Positions 26,343-35,391 of a stretch of 64,000 bases of DNA are shown here, piece after piece; within the stretch, counting starts at the first letter, position 1, and each line of letters opens with the position of its first letter. Below the pieces are notes generated by a model that was given only the letters and a program-made list of their open reading frames with translations, ran no database searches and was not told the origin of the DNA. Origin of the DNA: Paracoccaceae bacterium (GTDB lineage Bacteria > Pseudomonadota > Alphaproteobacteria > Rhodobacterales > Rhodobacteraceae); the NCBI GenBank assembly GCA_024742705.1, contig JANSXZ010000012.1:1-64000 (forward strand), read 5' to 3'. A program made the position numbers and the translations under genes.

Positions 26343-27443
26343 TTGCGCGCGCATCCTCCTCCGGGCACCCCAAGGCTGGAAATCCGCCATCTGATCCGCC
26401 GCTTTGACGGGCGCGCGGTGGTGGACGATGTGTCGCTGCGGATCATGCCGGGGCAGGTCACCTGCCTTTTGGGCCCGTCGGGCTGCGGCAAATCCACCAC
26501 CCTGCGGATGATCGCCGGCGTCGAAATGCAGGACAGCGGCGAAATCTACGTCGATGGCGCCCTGATCTGCGACACCGTCCATCGTGTGCCGCCCGAACGG
26601 CGCGAGATCGGCCTGATGTTCCAGGATTTCGCGCTGTTTCCGCATCTGTCGGTTGCGGGCAACGTCGCCTTTGGCCTGTCGGGCACGCGGGCCGAGAAAC
26701 GCGCCCGCGTTGCGGCGCTGCTCGAGCGGGTGGATCTGCTGGATTACATCGACGGCTATCCGCATCAACTTTCGGGCGGGGAACAACAGCGCGTGGCGCT
26801 GGCCCGCGCGCTGGCGCCGCGTCCGCGGATCATGCTGATGGACGAGCCGTTTTCAGGGCTCGACAACCGCTTGCGCGACGGCATCCGCGACGAGACGCTG
26901 GCCTTGCTGAAGGAAGAAGACACCGCCGTTCTGCTGGTCACCCACGAGCCGGAAGAAGCGATGCGCATGGCCGATGAGATCGCCCTGATGCGCAGCGGCC
27001 GCATCGTGCAGCAGGGCGCACCCTATAATGTCTATACCCGGCCGGTGGATCGCGCCGCCGTATCTTTCTTCAGTGATACCAATGTGTTGCGGGCCAAGGT
27101 TCAGGGCGCCCTGGCGATGACACCCTTCGGCCGCTTCCTGGCGCCCGGCGTGGCCGACGGCACCGAGGTGGATATCGTCTTTCGGCCGCAGCATGTGCGC
27201 ATCGATTTCGACCGTTCGGGCAAGGGCCCCGCACCGACCGCATCGGACGGCACGCCGGCGCGCGGCGTCGTCGAGCGGGCGCGTTTCATGGGCAACGAAA
27301 GCCTGGTTGAATTCCGCATGGACTACGACGGTTCGGTGCTGAAGGTCACGGTTCCGAATGTCTTCCTGCCGGGCAAGGGCAAGGCGATGTGGCTGACCAT
27401 CCGGCGCGACAGGTGCTTTGTCTTTCCGTCTCAGCCGCGGTAA
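26343..27443 (+). CDS. ABC transporter ATP-binding protein, FbpC-like
   Basis: ATPase of 366 residues: Walker A GPSGCGKS at 44-51, Q-loop Gln94, signature LSGGEQQRVALARAL from 143, Walker B IMLMDEPFSGLD from 163, H-loop His201. A C-terminal TOBE-like domain of about 120 residues contains VFRPQHVRIDF, ARFMGNESLVEFRM and FLPGKGKAMWLTI. Closest in layout to FbpC/PotA ferric-iron or polyamine importers. No permease or binding protein lies beside it, so it is an orphan subunit here. Start TTG at 26343, with GAGG ending 5 bases upstream; no ATG is in frame nearby. The 3' end overlaps the convergent WYL regulator by 13 bases. Confidence 0.85.
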   Translation: MRAHPPPGTPRLEIRHLIRRFDGRAVVDDVSLRIMPGQVTCLLGPSGCGKSTTLRMIAGVEMQDSGEIYVDGALICDTVHRVPPERREIGLMFQDFALFPHLSVAGNVAFGLSGTRAEKRARVAALLERVDLLDYIDGYPHQLSGGEQQRVALARALAPRPRIMLMDEPFSGLDNRLRDGIRDETLALLKEEDTAVLLVTHEPEEAMRMADEIALMRSGRIVQQGAPYNVYTRPVDRAAVSFFSDTNVLRAKVQGALAMTPFGRFLAPGVADGTEVDIVFRPQHVRIDFDRSGKGPAPTASDGTPARGVVERARFMGNESLVEFRMDYDGSVLKVTVPNVFLPGKGKAMWLTIRRDRCFVFPSQPR

Positions 27444-28096
27444 TCGGCCAGCGTTCTGCCCGGCTCGTCCACGAACAGTTCGGGCAGTGGATCGGCCGCT
27501 TCGATCAGATCGATACGGAACTCGCGGAAATCCCCGCGCATTTCGCACCAGGCGGTCAGGATCCACGCCCGGTGCGCATAGGCCATCCGCAGTGGCCGGA
27601 CCCGCCGGGCGGTGATGCGGCCCTCGGGGTCGCAATAGGTCAGCCGCAGTTTCTGGCGCGTCTTGATGGCGGTGCGCAGAACCGCCCGATGCCCAAGGCC
27701 GCGCGCCGCGTTGGCAAAGGGCGAAACGGCGGTTTTCCACTGTGCCACGGCGGGGATTGCTTCGGTGGGCAGCGCGGCGTCGATCTTTTCGGCCAGCCGC
27801 AGCGCCGCCGCTTTCAGATCGGGATCGCCGGCTTCGGCGACGATGGCTACACCCAGGTTCAGCGCGTCGAGTTCCGCCTCGCTCAGCGACAGCGGCGGCA
27901 GCGCCACCTCGCGCGCCATGCGGTAGCCGGTGCCGCGCGTGCCGCTGACCGGAAATTCCGAAGCAGCGAGCCAGTCCATGTCGCGGTAGACGGTGCGCAC
28001 CGAAACGCCGGTGCGCGCGGCGATGTCGCTGGCGCGGTGGGTATGGCCGTCGCGCAGGATGTCGAGGATATCAAACAGTCTGTCGCTGCGCCGCAT
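27431..28096 (-). CDS. YafY/DeoR-type regulator with WYL domain
   Basis: Transcription regulator of 221 residues. The N-terminal winged helix-turn-helix is MRRSDRLFDILDILRD through IAARTGVSVRTVYRDMDWLAAS (residues 1-47). The central linker SLSEAELDALNLGVAIV follows, and the C-terminal WYL-type ligand-binding domain begins near 145 (LRLTYCDPEGRITARRVRPL, then HRAWILTAWCEMRGDFREFRIDLI). The WYL motif itself reads WIL here. The ligand is unknown; some WYL domains bind nucleic acids or nucleotides. It lies divergent from tatA, with a perfect inverted repeat 7 bases upstream of its start, so autoregulation is likely. Its 3' end overlaps the ABC ATPase gene on the other strand. Confidence 0.88.
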   Translation of the reverse strand: MRRSDRLFDILDILRDGHTHRASDIAARTGVSVRTVYRDMDWLAASEFPVSGTRGTGYRMAREVALPPLSLSEAELDALNLGVAIVAEAGDPDLKAAALRLAEKIDAALPTEAIPAVAQWKTAVSPFANAARGLGHRAVLRTAIKTRQKLRLTYCDPEGRITARRVRPLRMAYAHRAWILTAWCEMRGDFREFRIDLIEAADPLPELFVDEPGRTLADYRG

Positions 28097-28102
28097 GGTT
28101 CG

Positions 28103-28126
28103 CTCCTGACATCAAAATGTCAGGAG
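28103..28126. promoter_or_regulatory. Perfect inverted repeat, putative operator of the WYL regulator
   Basis: CTCCTGACAT (28103-28112) and ATGTCAGGAG (28117-28126) are perfect 10-bp inverted arms with a CAAA spacer, 7 bases upstream of the regulator ATG on the minus strand. The size and symmetry suit a dimeric DeoR/YafY helix-turn-helix protein. It is also 143 bases upstream of tatA, so it could affect that promoter, although autoregulation is simpler. Confidence 0.7.
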
Positions 28127-28268
28127 TGTGCGGCACGGTCAAGGCCTGGCCGGAAATCCGGGCCAGGGCGCGCGCGCCTGGCGGTTTGTGTCTTTTCCCC
28201 GGCGGCGCCGGCGCGATACCACCGACAAAACGATTCCGCGCATTGCGCACCAAAAGGAGTGTGAAGAC

Positions 28269-28505
28269 ATGTTGAACAATATCGGCCTGCCCGGCCTTCT
28301 TCTGATTGCGGTTGTGGTTCTGGTTCTGTTTGGCCGGGGCAAGATCAGTTCGCTGATGGGCGAGGTGGGCAAAGGCATCACGTCGTTCAAGAAAGGCATC
28401 AACGAAGGCACCAAGGAGCTCGAATCGGCAGAAACCGACGACGCCGCCACCGCGCCGCGCGCCGATGCCAAGACCGACATGAACATCGAAAAAGACAAGG
28501 TCTGA
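28269..28505 (+). CDS. tatA: Sec-independent translocase subunit TatA
   Basis: Pore-forming subunit of the twin-arginine translocase, 78 residues. A single N-terminal membrane helix ([16 protein letters not shown], residues 6-21) is followed by the conserved FGRGKI hinge (canonical FGxxKLP), an amphipathic helix ([18 protein letters not shown]) and an acidic/Lys-rich tail. First gene of tatABC, 6 bases before tatB. Preceded by AAGGAGTGTGAAGAC, a strong ribosome-binding site. The Tat-exported DUF882 protein at 14065 is a likely substrate. Confidence 0.96.
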   Translation: MLNNIGLPGLLLIAVVVLVLFGRGKISSLMGEVGKGITSFKKGINEGTKELESAETDDAATAPRADAKTDMNIEKDKV

Positions 28506-28511
28506 TCGCGA

Positions 28512-28964
28512 ATGTTCGACATGGGCTGGACCGAGCTTCTGGTCATCGGCGTTGTGGCGCTGATCGTTGTGGGGCCGAAGGATTTGCCGGTGCTGTTCCG
28601 CAGCGTTGGCCGCTTCGTCGGCAAGGCCCGTGGCATGGCACGCGAGTTTTCCAGCGCCATGAACGAGGCGGCGGATCAATCCGGCGTGCGCGATGTGGCG
28701 AAGTCGCTGAAATCCGCGACCAATCCGATGGGCGCGGCTCTGGACGGGGTCAAGGATGCAGCGAAGTCGATGACCGAGTTCGATCCTGACAGCGAGACCG
28801 GGAAACTGGCCGCCGACCGCGCCGAGAAAGCCAAGAAGATACAGGCCGCGTCGGCCCGCGCCGCCGCCGAGCGCAAGGCGCGCGAAGCCGCCGAGGCGCT
28901 GGCCAAGGCCGAGGAATACGAGGCCGAATTGGCTCGGCCGGGCCCCGAGGATCGCGAGAAATGA
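28512..28964 (+). CDS. tatB: Sec-independent translocase subunit TatB
   Basis: Twin-arginine translocase receptor subunit of 150 residues. The N-terminus [26 protein letters not shown] contains the membrane helix (about 8-21) with the conserved Glu8 and the Gly-Pro hinge. An amphipathic helix ([16 protein letters not shown]) and a long Ala/Glu/Lys-rich coiled region (about 95-145) follow. It forms the substrate-recognition complex with TatC. Its stop overlaps the tatC start by 4 bases (ATGA). Confidence 0.96.
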   Translation: MFDMGWTELLVIGVVALIVVGPKDLPVLFRSVGRFVGKARGMAREFSSAMNEAADQSGVRDVAKSLKSATNPMGAALDGVKDAAKSMTEFDPDSETGKLAADRAEKAKKIQAASARAAAERKAREAAEALAKAEEYEAELARPGPEDREK

Positions 28965-29818
28965 GCCACCCAGACGAGATAGAGGACAGCAGCGCCCCGT
29001 TGATCGAGCATCTGGCCGAATTGCGCCAGAGGCTGATCAGTTCGGTCATCGGGTTTCTCATCGGCATGGTGATCTGCTTTACCGTGGCCACGCCGATCTT
29101 CAACTTCCTGACCGCACCGTTGTGTCAGGTGCTGGCCGAGCGTGGGCAGGATTGCGACCTGATCTTCATCAGCCCGCAAGAAGGCTTTTTCGTTGCCATC
29201 AAGGTATCGCTTCTGGGCGGTCTGATGCTGGCGTTTCCGTGGATCGCCTTGCAGATGTGGCGGTTTGTGGCGCCGGGCCTCTACAAGAACGAAAAGGGTG
29301 CCTTCCTGCCCTTCCTGATCAGTTCGCCGGGGATGTTCCTGGCCGGCGCGGCCTTTGCGTTTTATGTGGTCACGCCGCTGGCCTATGATTTCTTCCTTGG
29401 GTTCCAGCAGTTTGGCAGCGGCGGCGAGGCGGTGCCCGGCGAGGCTGCGCCGCTGTCGGTGGTGTTCCAGGGTTCGGCGCAGGAATACCTGAACCTGACG
29501 ATCAAGTTCATCGTCGCATTCGGGCTGTGTTTCCAGTTGCCGGTGCTTCTGACGTTGATGGGCAAGGCCGGGTTGGTCAGTGCCGAGGGCCTCGGCAACG
29601 TGCGAAAATACGCGGTGGTGGGTATTCTGGTTTTGGCCGCGCTGGTCACGCCGCCGGATGTGATCACCCAGGTGATCCTGTTCGTGGTGGTCTACGGGCT
29701 GTACGAGGTGTCGATCTTCCTTGTGCGCCGGGTCGAAGGCAAGCGCGAGGCGCGGTTGCGGGCGGAAGGCTTTTACGATGACGAAGACGATTTCGCCGAC
29801 GGGGACGACCTGAAGTGA
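28961..29818 (+). CDS. tatC: Sec-independent translocase subunit TatC
   Basis: Core receptor of the Tat system, 285 residues with six predicted membrane helices. Conserved parts visible are the cytoplasmic start [17 protein letters not shown] (11-27, contacting the RR motif), [16 protein letters not shown] near 68, [14 protein letters not shown] near 104, and the last helices [24 protein letters not shown] near 230-253. An acidic tail ([11 protein letters not shown]) ends the protein. Coupled to tatB by ATGA and to the following ATPase gene by GTGA. Confidence 0.97.
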   Translation: MSHPDEIEDSSAPLIEHLAELRQRLISSVIGFLIGMVICFTVATPIFNFLTAPLCQVLAERGQDCDLIFISPQEGFFVAIKVSLLGGLMLAFPWIALQMWRFVAPGLYKNEKGAFLPFLISSPGMFLAGAAFAFYVVTPLAYDFFLGFQQFGSGGEAVPGEAAPLSVVFQGSAQEYLNLTIKFIVAFGLCFQLPVLLTLMGKAGLVSAEGLGNVRKYAVVGILVLAALVTPPDVITQVILFVVVYGLYEVSIFLVRRVEGKREARLRAEGFYDDEDDFADGDDLK

Positions 29819-30669
29819 CCGACCCTCTTGAACGGATCGCCGCGGCGCTGGAGCGTATGTCGCCAGCGCCGCTTTCGGCCCCCGATTTCGATGCGGCTTC
29901 GGCCTTTGTGTGGCATGTCGAACCGGATCGCCTGACCCCGGTGCCCCATGCGGATTGGATCGATGCCGATCTTCTTCTCGGCGTCGATCGGGCGCGCGAC
30001 ACGCTGCTCGACAACACCCGGCGTTTCGCGGAAGGGTTCGTGGCCAACAACGCGCTGTTGTGGGGCGCGCGCGGCATGGGTAAATCCAGCCTGGTCAAGG
30101 CGGTGCACGCGCGGCTGAACGCGCGCCATGCCAACCTGAAGCTGGTGGAATTGCAGCGCGAGGATCTGCCGTCGGTCGGGCGCCTTCTGGCGTTGCTGCG
30201 GCAGGCGCCGGGCCGCTTCGTGCTGTTTTGCGACGATCTTTCGTTCAGCCACGACGATCAGCACTACAAGAGCCTCAAGGCGGTTCTCGACGGTGGCATC
30301 GAAGGCAGGCCGGACAACGTGGTGCTCTATGCCACGTCCAACCGGCGCCACCTGATGCCCCGCGACATGATCGAAAACGAACGCGCGCGCGCGATCAACC
30401 CCGGCGAGGCGGTCGAGGAGAAAGTCTCACTTTCGGATCGCTTCGGGCTGTGGCTGGGGTTTCATCCCTGCTCGCAGGACGATTACCTTGCGATGATCGA
30501 TGCCTACTGCGCCGCCTATGGCGTGCACAGCGATCCCGAAACCCTGCGGGCCGAGGCGATCGAATGGCAGGCAACGCGGGGCGCGCGATCGGGGCGCGTG
30601 GCCTGGCAGTTCTTTGTCGATCTGGCCGGGCGGTCGGGCGTGCGTCTGGCGCAATTGCCGCCGGGCTGA
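29815..30669 (+). CDS. AAA-type ATPase, DUF815 family
   Basis: ATP-binding protein of 284 residues with Walker [10 protein letters not shown] near 83-91, Walker [11 protein letters not shown] near 135-144, and a sensor-like [16 protein letters not shown] near 165-180. This arrangement is that of the DUF815 family, whose function is not established. No membrane segment is seen. The GTG start at 29815 lies within the tatC stop (GTGA), suggesting it is made in fixed proportion to TatC. Whether it assists Tat substrates or is merely co-transcribed cannot be decided here. MFS gene 37 bases downstream on the same strand. Confidence 0.85.
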   Translation: MTDPLERIAAALERMSPAPLSAPDFDAASAFVWHVEPDRLTPVPHADWIDADLLLGVDRARDTLLDNTRRFAEGFVANNALLWGARGMGKSSLVKAVHARLNARHANLKLVELQREDLPSVGRLLALLRQAPGRFVLFCDDLSFSHDDQHYKSLKAVLDGGIEGRPDNVVLYATSNRRHLMPRDMIENERARAINPGEAVEEKVSLSDRFGLWLGFHPCSQDDYLAMIDAYCAAYGVHSDPETLRAEAIEWQATRGARSGRVAWQFFVDLAGRSGVRLAQLPPG

Positions 30670-30706
30670 TACCGCGAAGGGGCCGCCCCCGCCGAAGGTC
30701 CGTTCC

Positions 30707-31894
30707 ATGCGTAGCCCGCCCCATATCGTCACGCTGATCCTGCTGACCGCTGCCGCAACCGTTTCGCTGAACATGTTCCTGCCGTCGCTGGTGAACATCG
30801 CGCGGGATTTCGAGGCCGATTATGCGGTGGTCAGCCTGGCGGTGGGCGGATACCTCGCGGTGACGGCGGTGTTGCAGGTGGTCATCGGGCCGGTATCCGA
30901 CCGTTACGGGCGGCGGCCGGTGATCCTGGCGGCGCTGGTTGTCTTTGCGCTGGCGTCGGTGGGTTGCCTGCTGGCGCAATCGGTCTGGGCGTTCCTCGCC
31001 TGGCGCATGGTGCAGGGTGCGGTGATCGCCGGAGCCGCGCTGTCTTCGGCGGTGGTGCGCGACATGATGCCGCCGAAACAGGCGGCGGGGCGGTTGGGCT
31101 ACATCGCCATGGCCATGGCGGTGGCACCGATGCTGGGCCCGATGCTGGGCGGGTTTCTGGACGTGGCCTTTGGATGGCGCGCCAGCTTTGCGGTGTTCGC
31201 CGCGATGGGGCTGGGGCTTTTGCTTCTATGCTGGATCGATCTGGGCGAAACGCATCACCGGCGCGCCACGTCGCTGGGCGCGCAGTTCGCGACCTATCCG
31301 GCCCTGATCCGGGCGCCCATGTTCTGGGGCTATGCGCTGTGCAAGACATTCTCGACCGGCGCGTTCTACGCCTTTCTGGCGGGCGTGCCGCTTGTGGCGC
31401 GGGATGCCTTCGGGATGCAGCCGGGCGAACTGGGGCTCTACATCGGGTCGATCACCGGCGGCTTCTTCATGGGCAGCTTCATCGCGGCGCGGATGGCACC
31501 CCATGCGGCATTGGCGACAACGATGCTGACCGGGCGTATGGTGGCCTGTGGCGGCCTGACGGTCGGGTTGATCCTGTATGCGGCCGGCTTCCAGCATGAA
31601 CTGGCGTTGTTCGGCCCAACGCTCTGCGTGGGAATCGGCAACGGGATCACCATGCCGGGCGCCAGTTCCGGGGCGATGTCGGTGCGTCCCGATCTGGCAG
31701 GCAGTGCCGCGGGGCTGGCCGGTGCCATGACGGTTGCGGGCGGTGCTGTTCTGACCACGCTGTCGGGCGCGGTGGTGCCGGCGACGGGCGGAGTGCCCGT
31801 GCTGTTGTGGCTGATGCTGGCGGCTTCGGCGCTGGGGCTGGCGGCGGCGGTCTGTGTGGCGCGCGCCGAAGCGCGCGGCCCTCAGTTGACGTAG
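30707..31894 (+). CDS. MFS drug-resistance transporter, Bcr/CflA type
   Basis: Twelve-helix proton-coupled exporter of 395 residues. Motif A reads GPVSDRYGRRPVILAA near 62-77 in the loop between helices 2 and 3. The helix 4-5 region has VVRDMMPPKQAAGRLGYIAMAMAVAPMLGPMLGG near 117-150, the antiporter motif C context. Resembles Bcr/CflA proteins that export bicyclomycin, chloramphenicol or small metabolites. ATG at 30707 is preceded by GAAGGTCCGTTCC; the open frame upstream overlaps the ATPase gene. The 3' end overlaps the convergent nlpD-like gene by 13 bases. Confidence 0.9.
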   Translation: MRSPPHIVTLILLTAAATVSLNMFLPSLVNIARDFEADYAVVSLAVGGYLAVTAVLQVVIGPVSDRYGRRPVILAALVVFALASVGCLLAQSVWAFLAWRMVQGAVIAGAALSSAVVRDMMPPKQAAGRLGYIAMAMAVAPMLGPMLGGFLDVAFGWRASFAVFAAMGLGLLLLCWIDLGETHHRRATSLGAQFATYPALIRAPMFWGYALCKTFSTGAFYAFLAGVPLVARDAFGMQPGELGLYIGSITGGFFMGSFIAARMAPHAALATTMLTGRMVACGGLTVGLILYAAGFQHELALFGPTLCVGIGNGITMPGASSGAMSVRPDLAGSAAGLAGAMTVAGGAVLTTLSGAVVPATGGVPVLLWLMLAASALGLAAAVCVARAEARGPQLT

Positions 31895-33072
31895 GGGGTG
31901 GGATCGACGCTGTCGAACCCTTCGCGCACCTCGAAATGCACATAGGCATCCTTGCCGGGGCGCACCTTGGCCAGCGTCTGACCGCGCGTGACGCTGTCGC
32001 CCTTGTCGACCAGGATATCGGTCACATTGGCGTAGACGGTCAGAAGGTTGGGGCCGTGGCGCACCACGATGATCGGCACGCCGTTGGAATCCTCGGTGAT
32101 CGCGGCCACCGTGCCCGCCGCCGCCGCACCCACGCCTGATCCGGGTTCCGCGGCGATATCGAGGCCCTCGTTGCGGCCCTTGGAATAGTCGCGGATGATG
32201 CGCCCGCGCACCGGCAGATCCATGCGCGACTGGCGTGGCGCGGCCGTGGTTTCGCCGACGTCGGCCACCACCTCTTCCGAGACGGGCCGCGTTGTGGTCA
32301 GGGGTTCCACATCCTCGTCGGGCAGGGGGCTGGCGGCGCTGGGCGGCACCGGCGTGGGCGTGCCGCTGCCCGGTGGCGGAACATCGGCGGGCTGTTCGGT
32401 GCGGCGCGGCGGGATCGCTGCGGCGACCGGGATCAGCAGGTATTGTCCCTCGCGCAGCGCGAAATCCGGGCCCAGTCCGTTCCAGTCGGCCAGCGACCGC
32501 ACCGGCACCTGATAGAGCCGGGCGATGGTATAGGCGGTTTCGCCGCGTTCGACCTTGTGGCGGATCGGTTCTGGCCCCAGGTCGGGGCGTTCGGTTGCCG
32601 GGGCAGGGGCGGGGGCCAGCGCGGTGGTTGTCACGGGCGCGGTGCCGGGCGTGGTGTCCGGCGCGGTTGCGATCGCGGCACCGGCCAGCAGCGTGATGTC
32701 GATGGCGCCGGGGGTGCCGGGCGCCGGTTCGGATACGCGGCGCGGCAGCGCGAGAACCTCGCCGCCACGCAGTTTCACATCCGGCGGGATGCCGTTGAAA
32801 CGGGCCAGCGCGGCGCTGTCCACCCCGACCCGCGCGGCCACGTCGGCCACCGTGTCGTCGGTTCGCGCCAGCGCAACCTGATAGGTGGGATAAGAGATCA
32901 CGCCGCGGGCATCCGGGGCGGGCCTGTTGGCGGTCGCGCGGGCATCGCGCACGGCCTCGGCGGTGCTGAAGCCGCCGACATTGCCGCGCAGGTCATAGTC
33001 CAGAGGTTGCGAGCAGGCGGCCAGCGCAATGGCCACCGCGCCAAGCGACACCTGGGTCAAAATCGAACGCAT
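31882..33072 (-). CDS. NlpD-like lipoprotein with two LysM and an M23 domain
   Basis: Envelope lipoprotein of 396 residues. The signal peptide ends at the lipobox LAAC (Cys20). LysM 1 is near 60-110 (VALARTDDTVADVAARVGV), LysM 2 near 175-220 (HKVERGETAYTIARLYQVP), a Pro/Thr-rich linker follows, and the LytM/M23 domain occupies about 285-393. The usual zinc site HxGxD is NEGLD here, so one ligand His is lost although the later VHFEVREG block remains. That suggests an activator of N-acetylmuramoyl amidases, as for E. coli NlpD/EnvC, rather than an enzyme. Downstream of surE-pcm, the conserved NlpD context. ATG at 33070-33072 chosen to place the lipobox correctly. Confidence 0.87.
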   Translation of the reverse strand: MRSILTQVSLGAVAIALAACSQPLDYDLRGNVGGFSTAEAVRDARATANRPAPDARGVISYPTYQVALARTDDTVADVAARVGVDSAALARFNGIPPDVKLRGGEVLALPRRVSEPAPGTPGAIDITLLAGAAIATAPDTTPGTAPVTTTALAPAPAPATERPDLGPEPIRHKVERGETAYTIARLYQVPVRSLADWNGLGPDFALREGQYLLIPVAAAIPPRRTEQPADVPPPGSGTPTPVPPSAASPLPDEDVEPLTTTRPVSEEVVADVGETTAAPRQSRMDLPVRGRIIRDYSKGRNEGLDIAAEPGSGVGAAAAGTVAAITEDSNGVPIIVVRHGPNLLTVYANVTDILVDKGDSVTRGQTLAKVRPGKDAYVHFEVREGFDSVDPTPYVN

Positions 33073-33125
33073 CCCGATATCCTCTTGCCCCTTGTTCTGC
33101 GGGGCTTTGCCAAACCGTTTTCGCC

Positions 33126-33773
33126 TCAACCGTCCTTGCCCAGCCCTTCCAGAAGCGGGACAAACCGCACGGGTCGCAATTCGTCGTAGACCGGCCCGCT
33201 TTCGGTGCGCCGCACGCGGATCAGCGTCTGAACCGTGTCCGACTGTCCCACCGGGACAACCATGATACCGCCGATCTTCAGCTGTGCCAACAGCGGCCCG
33301 GGCGGATCCTCGGCGGCGGCGGTCACGATGATGCGGTCGAACGGCGCCTGATCGGGCAACCCGTGCGAGCCATCGGCGGTAAAAGCCGTGATATTGGCGA
33401 GTTGCAGTTCCTCGAACACCCTGCGCGCCTCGCGCACCAGCCGGATGTGCCGGTCGACGGTATAGATCCGCCGCGCCAGCTTGCTGAGGATCGCCGCCTG
33501 ATAGCCCGATCCGGTGCCCACCTCGAGCACCTTGTCGCGCGGGCTGACCTGCAAGGCCTGCGTCATCAACCCCACGACCGAAGGCTGGCTGATGGTTTGC
33601 CCGCAGGCGATCGGCAGCGGCATGTCTTCATAGGCACGTTCGGAAAACAGGCCGCGCACGAAGGCGCCCCGGTCGATCTGCTCCATGGCCGACAGCACAC
33701 GCCCGTCCGTCACCCCCTTGGAGCGCAGAGCGTAGAGAAACTGCATCTTGGTTTCGGCCGCCGGTCCGGTCAT
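33126..33773 (-). CDS. pcm: Protein-L-isoaspartate O-methyltransferase
   Basis: Repair methyltransferase of 215 residues that methylates isoaspartyl residues of aged proteins using SAM. The substrate loop [24 protein letters not shown] near 51-74 and the SAM motif [17 protein letters not shown] near 82-97 are clear. [14 protein letters not shown] near 146 (motif II) and a C-terminal GxMVVPVGQ motif near 169 follow. It overlaps the surE stop/start by 4 bases (ATGA) and is followed after 53 bases by the nlpD-like gene, the classic surE-pcm-nlpD stress cluster. Confidence 0.95.
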   Translation of the reverse strand: MTGPAAETKMQFLYALRSKGVTDGRVLSAMEQIDRGAFVRGLFSERAYEDMPLPIACGQTISQPSVVGLMTQALQVSPRDKVLEVGTGSGYQAAILSKLARRIYTVDRHIRLVREARRVFEELQLANITAFTADGSHGLPDQAPFDRIIVTAAAEDPPGPLLAQLKIGGIMVVPVGQSDTVQTLIRVRRTESGPVYDELRPVRFVPLLEGLGKDG

Positions 33774-34558
33774 GCGCGTTCGATCGACCGATGCGCGTCA
33801 AGAACGTCATGCGCTGTCAGGTCGGCGCGCATTGGCGTGACCGAGACGTACCCGTCCAGATTCACGGCAGCATCGCTGCCTGCGGCGGTCGGCTCTTGCT
33901 GATTGCCACCCTTGATCCACAGGAACCGCCGGCCCGAAGGCGACAGATGCGGTTCGACGCCGAACCTGGTGTTGCGGCGAAACCCCTGCGGGGCGATGCG
34001 AAATCCCTTGACCCCGGCGGCCGGCACCGGCGGGAAATTCACGTTGTAGAACAGCCGGTAGTCGGCGGTTTCTTCGGGCGTGATCGCCAGGATGCGCCGC
34101 ACCACCTCGGCGCCGTGCACTGCGGCGGCCTCGAACGGGTTTTCGGAATCGACGTTGGCGGGCCCGTAATACTGCGACAGCGCGATAGCCGGAAGGCCTT
34201 GCAAGGCCGCTTCGAGCGCGCCGCCGATGGTGCCCGAGTAAAGCGCGTTCTCGGCGGCGTTGTTGCCCCGGTTCACCCCCGACAGCACCAGATCCGGCGG
34301 CGTGTCCTTCATGACGTCGTGCAGCCCCGCCAGAACGCAATCGGCGGGCGACCCTTCGGCGGCGAACCGGCGGTCGTCCATCTGCGACACCATCATCGGA
34401 TGGGTGTAGCTGATGCAGTGGCCCACGCCCGATTGCTCGAAGGCGGGCGCCACGGTCCAGACTTCGCCATCGCGACCTGCCAGTTCGGTTGCGACGGAAT
34501 GCAGAACCCGCAACCCCGGCGCGTTGATGCCGTCGTCATTGGTGATCAGAATACGCAT
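33770..34558 (-). CDS. surE: 5'/3'-nucleotidase SurE
   Basis: Metal-dependent nucleoside monophosphate phosphatase of 262 residues, the usual family length. The metal site begins [16 protein letters not shown] (Asp8, Asp9), with [13 protein letters not shown] near 92-102 ([21 protein letters not shown]) and [10 protein letters not shown] near 72. It salvages nucleotides under stress. First gene of surE-pcm-nlpD on the minus strand; the upstream SDR gene stops 91 bases before. No strong terminator is visible in that gap. Confidence 0.95.
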   Translation of the reverse strand: MRILITNDDGINAPGLRVLHSVATELAGRDGEVWTVAPAFEQSGVGHCISYTHPMMVSQMDDRRFAAEGSPADCVLAGLHDVMKDTPPDLVLSGVNRGNNAAENALYSGTIGGALEAALQGLPAIALSQYYGPANVDSENPFEAAAVHGAEVVRRILAITPEETADYRLFYNVNFPPVPAAGVKGFRIAPQGFRRNTRFGVEPHLSPSGRRFLWIKGGNQQEPTAAGSDAAVNLDGYVSVTPMRADLTAHDVLDAHRSIERA

Positions 34559-34649
34559 GAAATTTGGCCCCTTTGGCCCTTATTAGGCGAGGGGATGCGT
34601 CAGAACAAGGCATGTTGGCCCCAGCCGCCGCAGCCAGAGCGCAGATGCG

Positions 34650-35297
34650 TCAATGCGCGAAAATTTCCGCCACAAGGCGCGCGGCCTCGTCGCCGGGATT
34701 GGCCAGATCCGTACGGTCTTCGCCGGGATAGAACCGGGCCCGCAACGCCGTGGGCATCGGCGCCGGCGACAGCACATGCACCGCCGGACCCGTGCGCGCG
34801 GTTTCGGCGGCCCAGGCGCGCGCCAGGGCGATTTGCGCCGCCTTGCTGGCGCCGTAGGCACCGTGGAACGGACGCCCTGCAACGCTGGCGTCATCCATAA
34901 ACACGGCCGTGCCGGCGGTGCCCAGCAAAGGCGCCACAAAGGGGATCAGCACCGACACCGCATTGGCGTTGACCTGCATGGACTTGTCCCAGTCGCGCGC
35001 ATCCACATGGTTGGCCGGGCTGAGAGGCGCTGCATGGATCGCGGTGTGCACCCACAGATCGACGGCGCCCCACCTGTCGTGTACCGAACGGCACAGCGTG
35101 GCCATCGCTGCCGCATCGGTGATGTCCATCGGCGCCAGCGTCGCCTGTCCGCCGGCGGCCTTGATACGGTCGTCAAGCTCTTCCAGGGCGCCTACGGTTC
35201 GGGCAACCGCCACGACATGGTGGGTGGCGGCCAGCGTTTCGGCCAGCGCCGCACCCAATCCGCGCGATGCGCCGGTGATCAATGCAATTTTCGTCAT
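34650..35297 (-). CDS. SDR-family oxidoreductase
   Basis: Classical short-chain dehydrogenase of 215 residues with a complete signature: TGASRGLG at 8-15, MDITDAAAM near 58, and catalytic Ser in DDASVAGRPFHGAYGASKAAQ with Tyr and Lys in YGASK near 151-155. The canonical NAG is replaced by THT/AIHAAPL at about 87. Specific substrate unknown. The ATG at 35295-35297 is chosen because upstream sequence is Arg/Pro-rich. It lies downstream of purF (95-base gap holding a short GC hairpin near 35324-35339) on the same strand. Confidence 0.85.
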   Translation of the reverse strand: MTKIALITGASRGLGAALAETLAATHHVVAVARTVGALEELDDRIKAAGGQATLAPMDITDAAAMATLCRSVHDRWGAVDLWVHTAIHAAPLSPANHVDARDWDKSMQVNANAVSVLIPFVAPLLGTAGTAVFMDDASVAGRPFHGAYGASKAAQIALARAWAAETARTGPAVHVLSPAPMPTALRARFYPGEDRTDLANPGDEAARLVAEIFAH

Positions 35298-35391
35298 GCG
35301 CGTCTCATGAACCGGACAAGCGGGCGGGGTCAACCCCGCGCGGGCGCCGAAGCGCGATTTGGCCGCGCCACGACGGCGCGGCGGCACCGGA

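Noticed and set aside
35324-35339. Small GCGGGG-TCAA-CCCCGC hairpin after purF as a terminator.
   Set aside because: Only six pairs and no T-run on the transcribed strand; mentioned in the SDR entry but not listed as a terminator.
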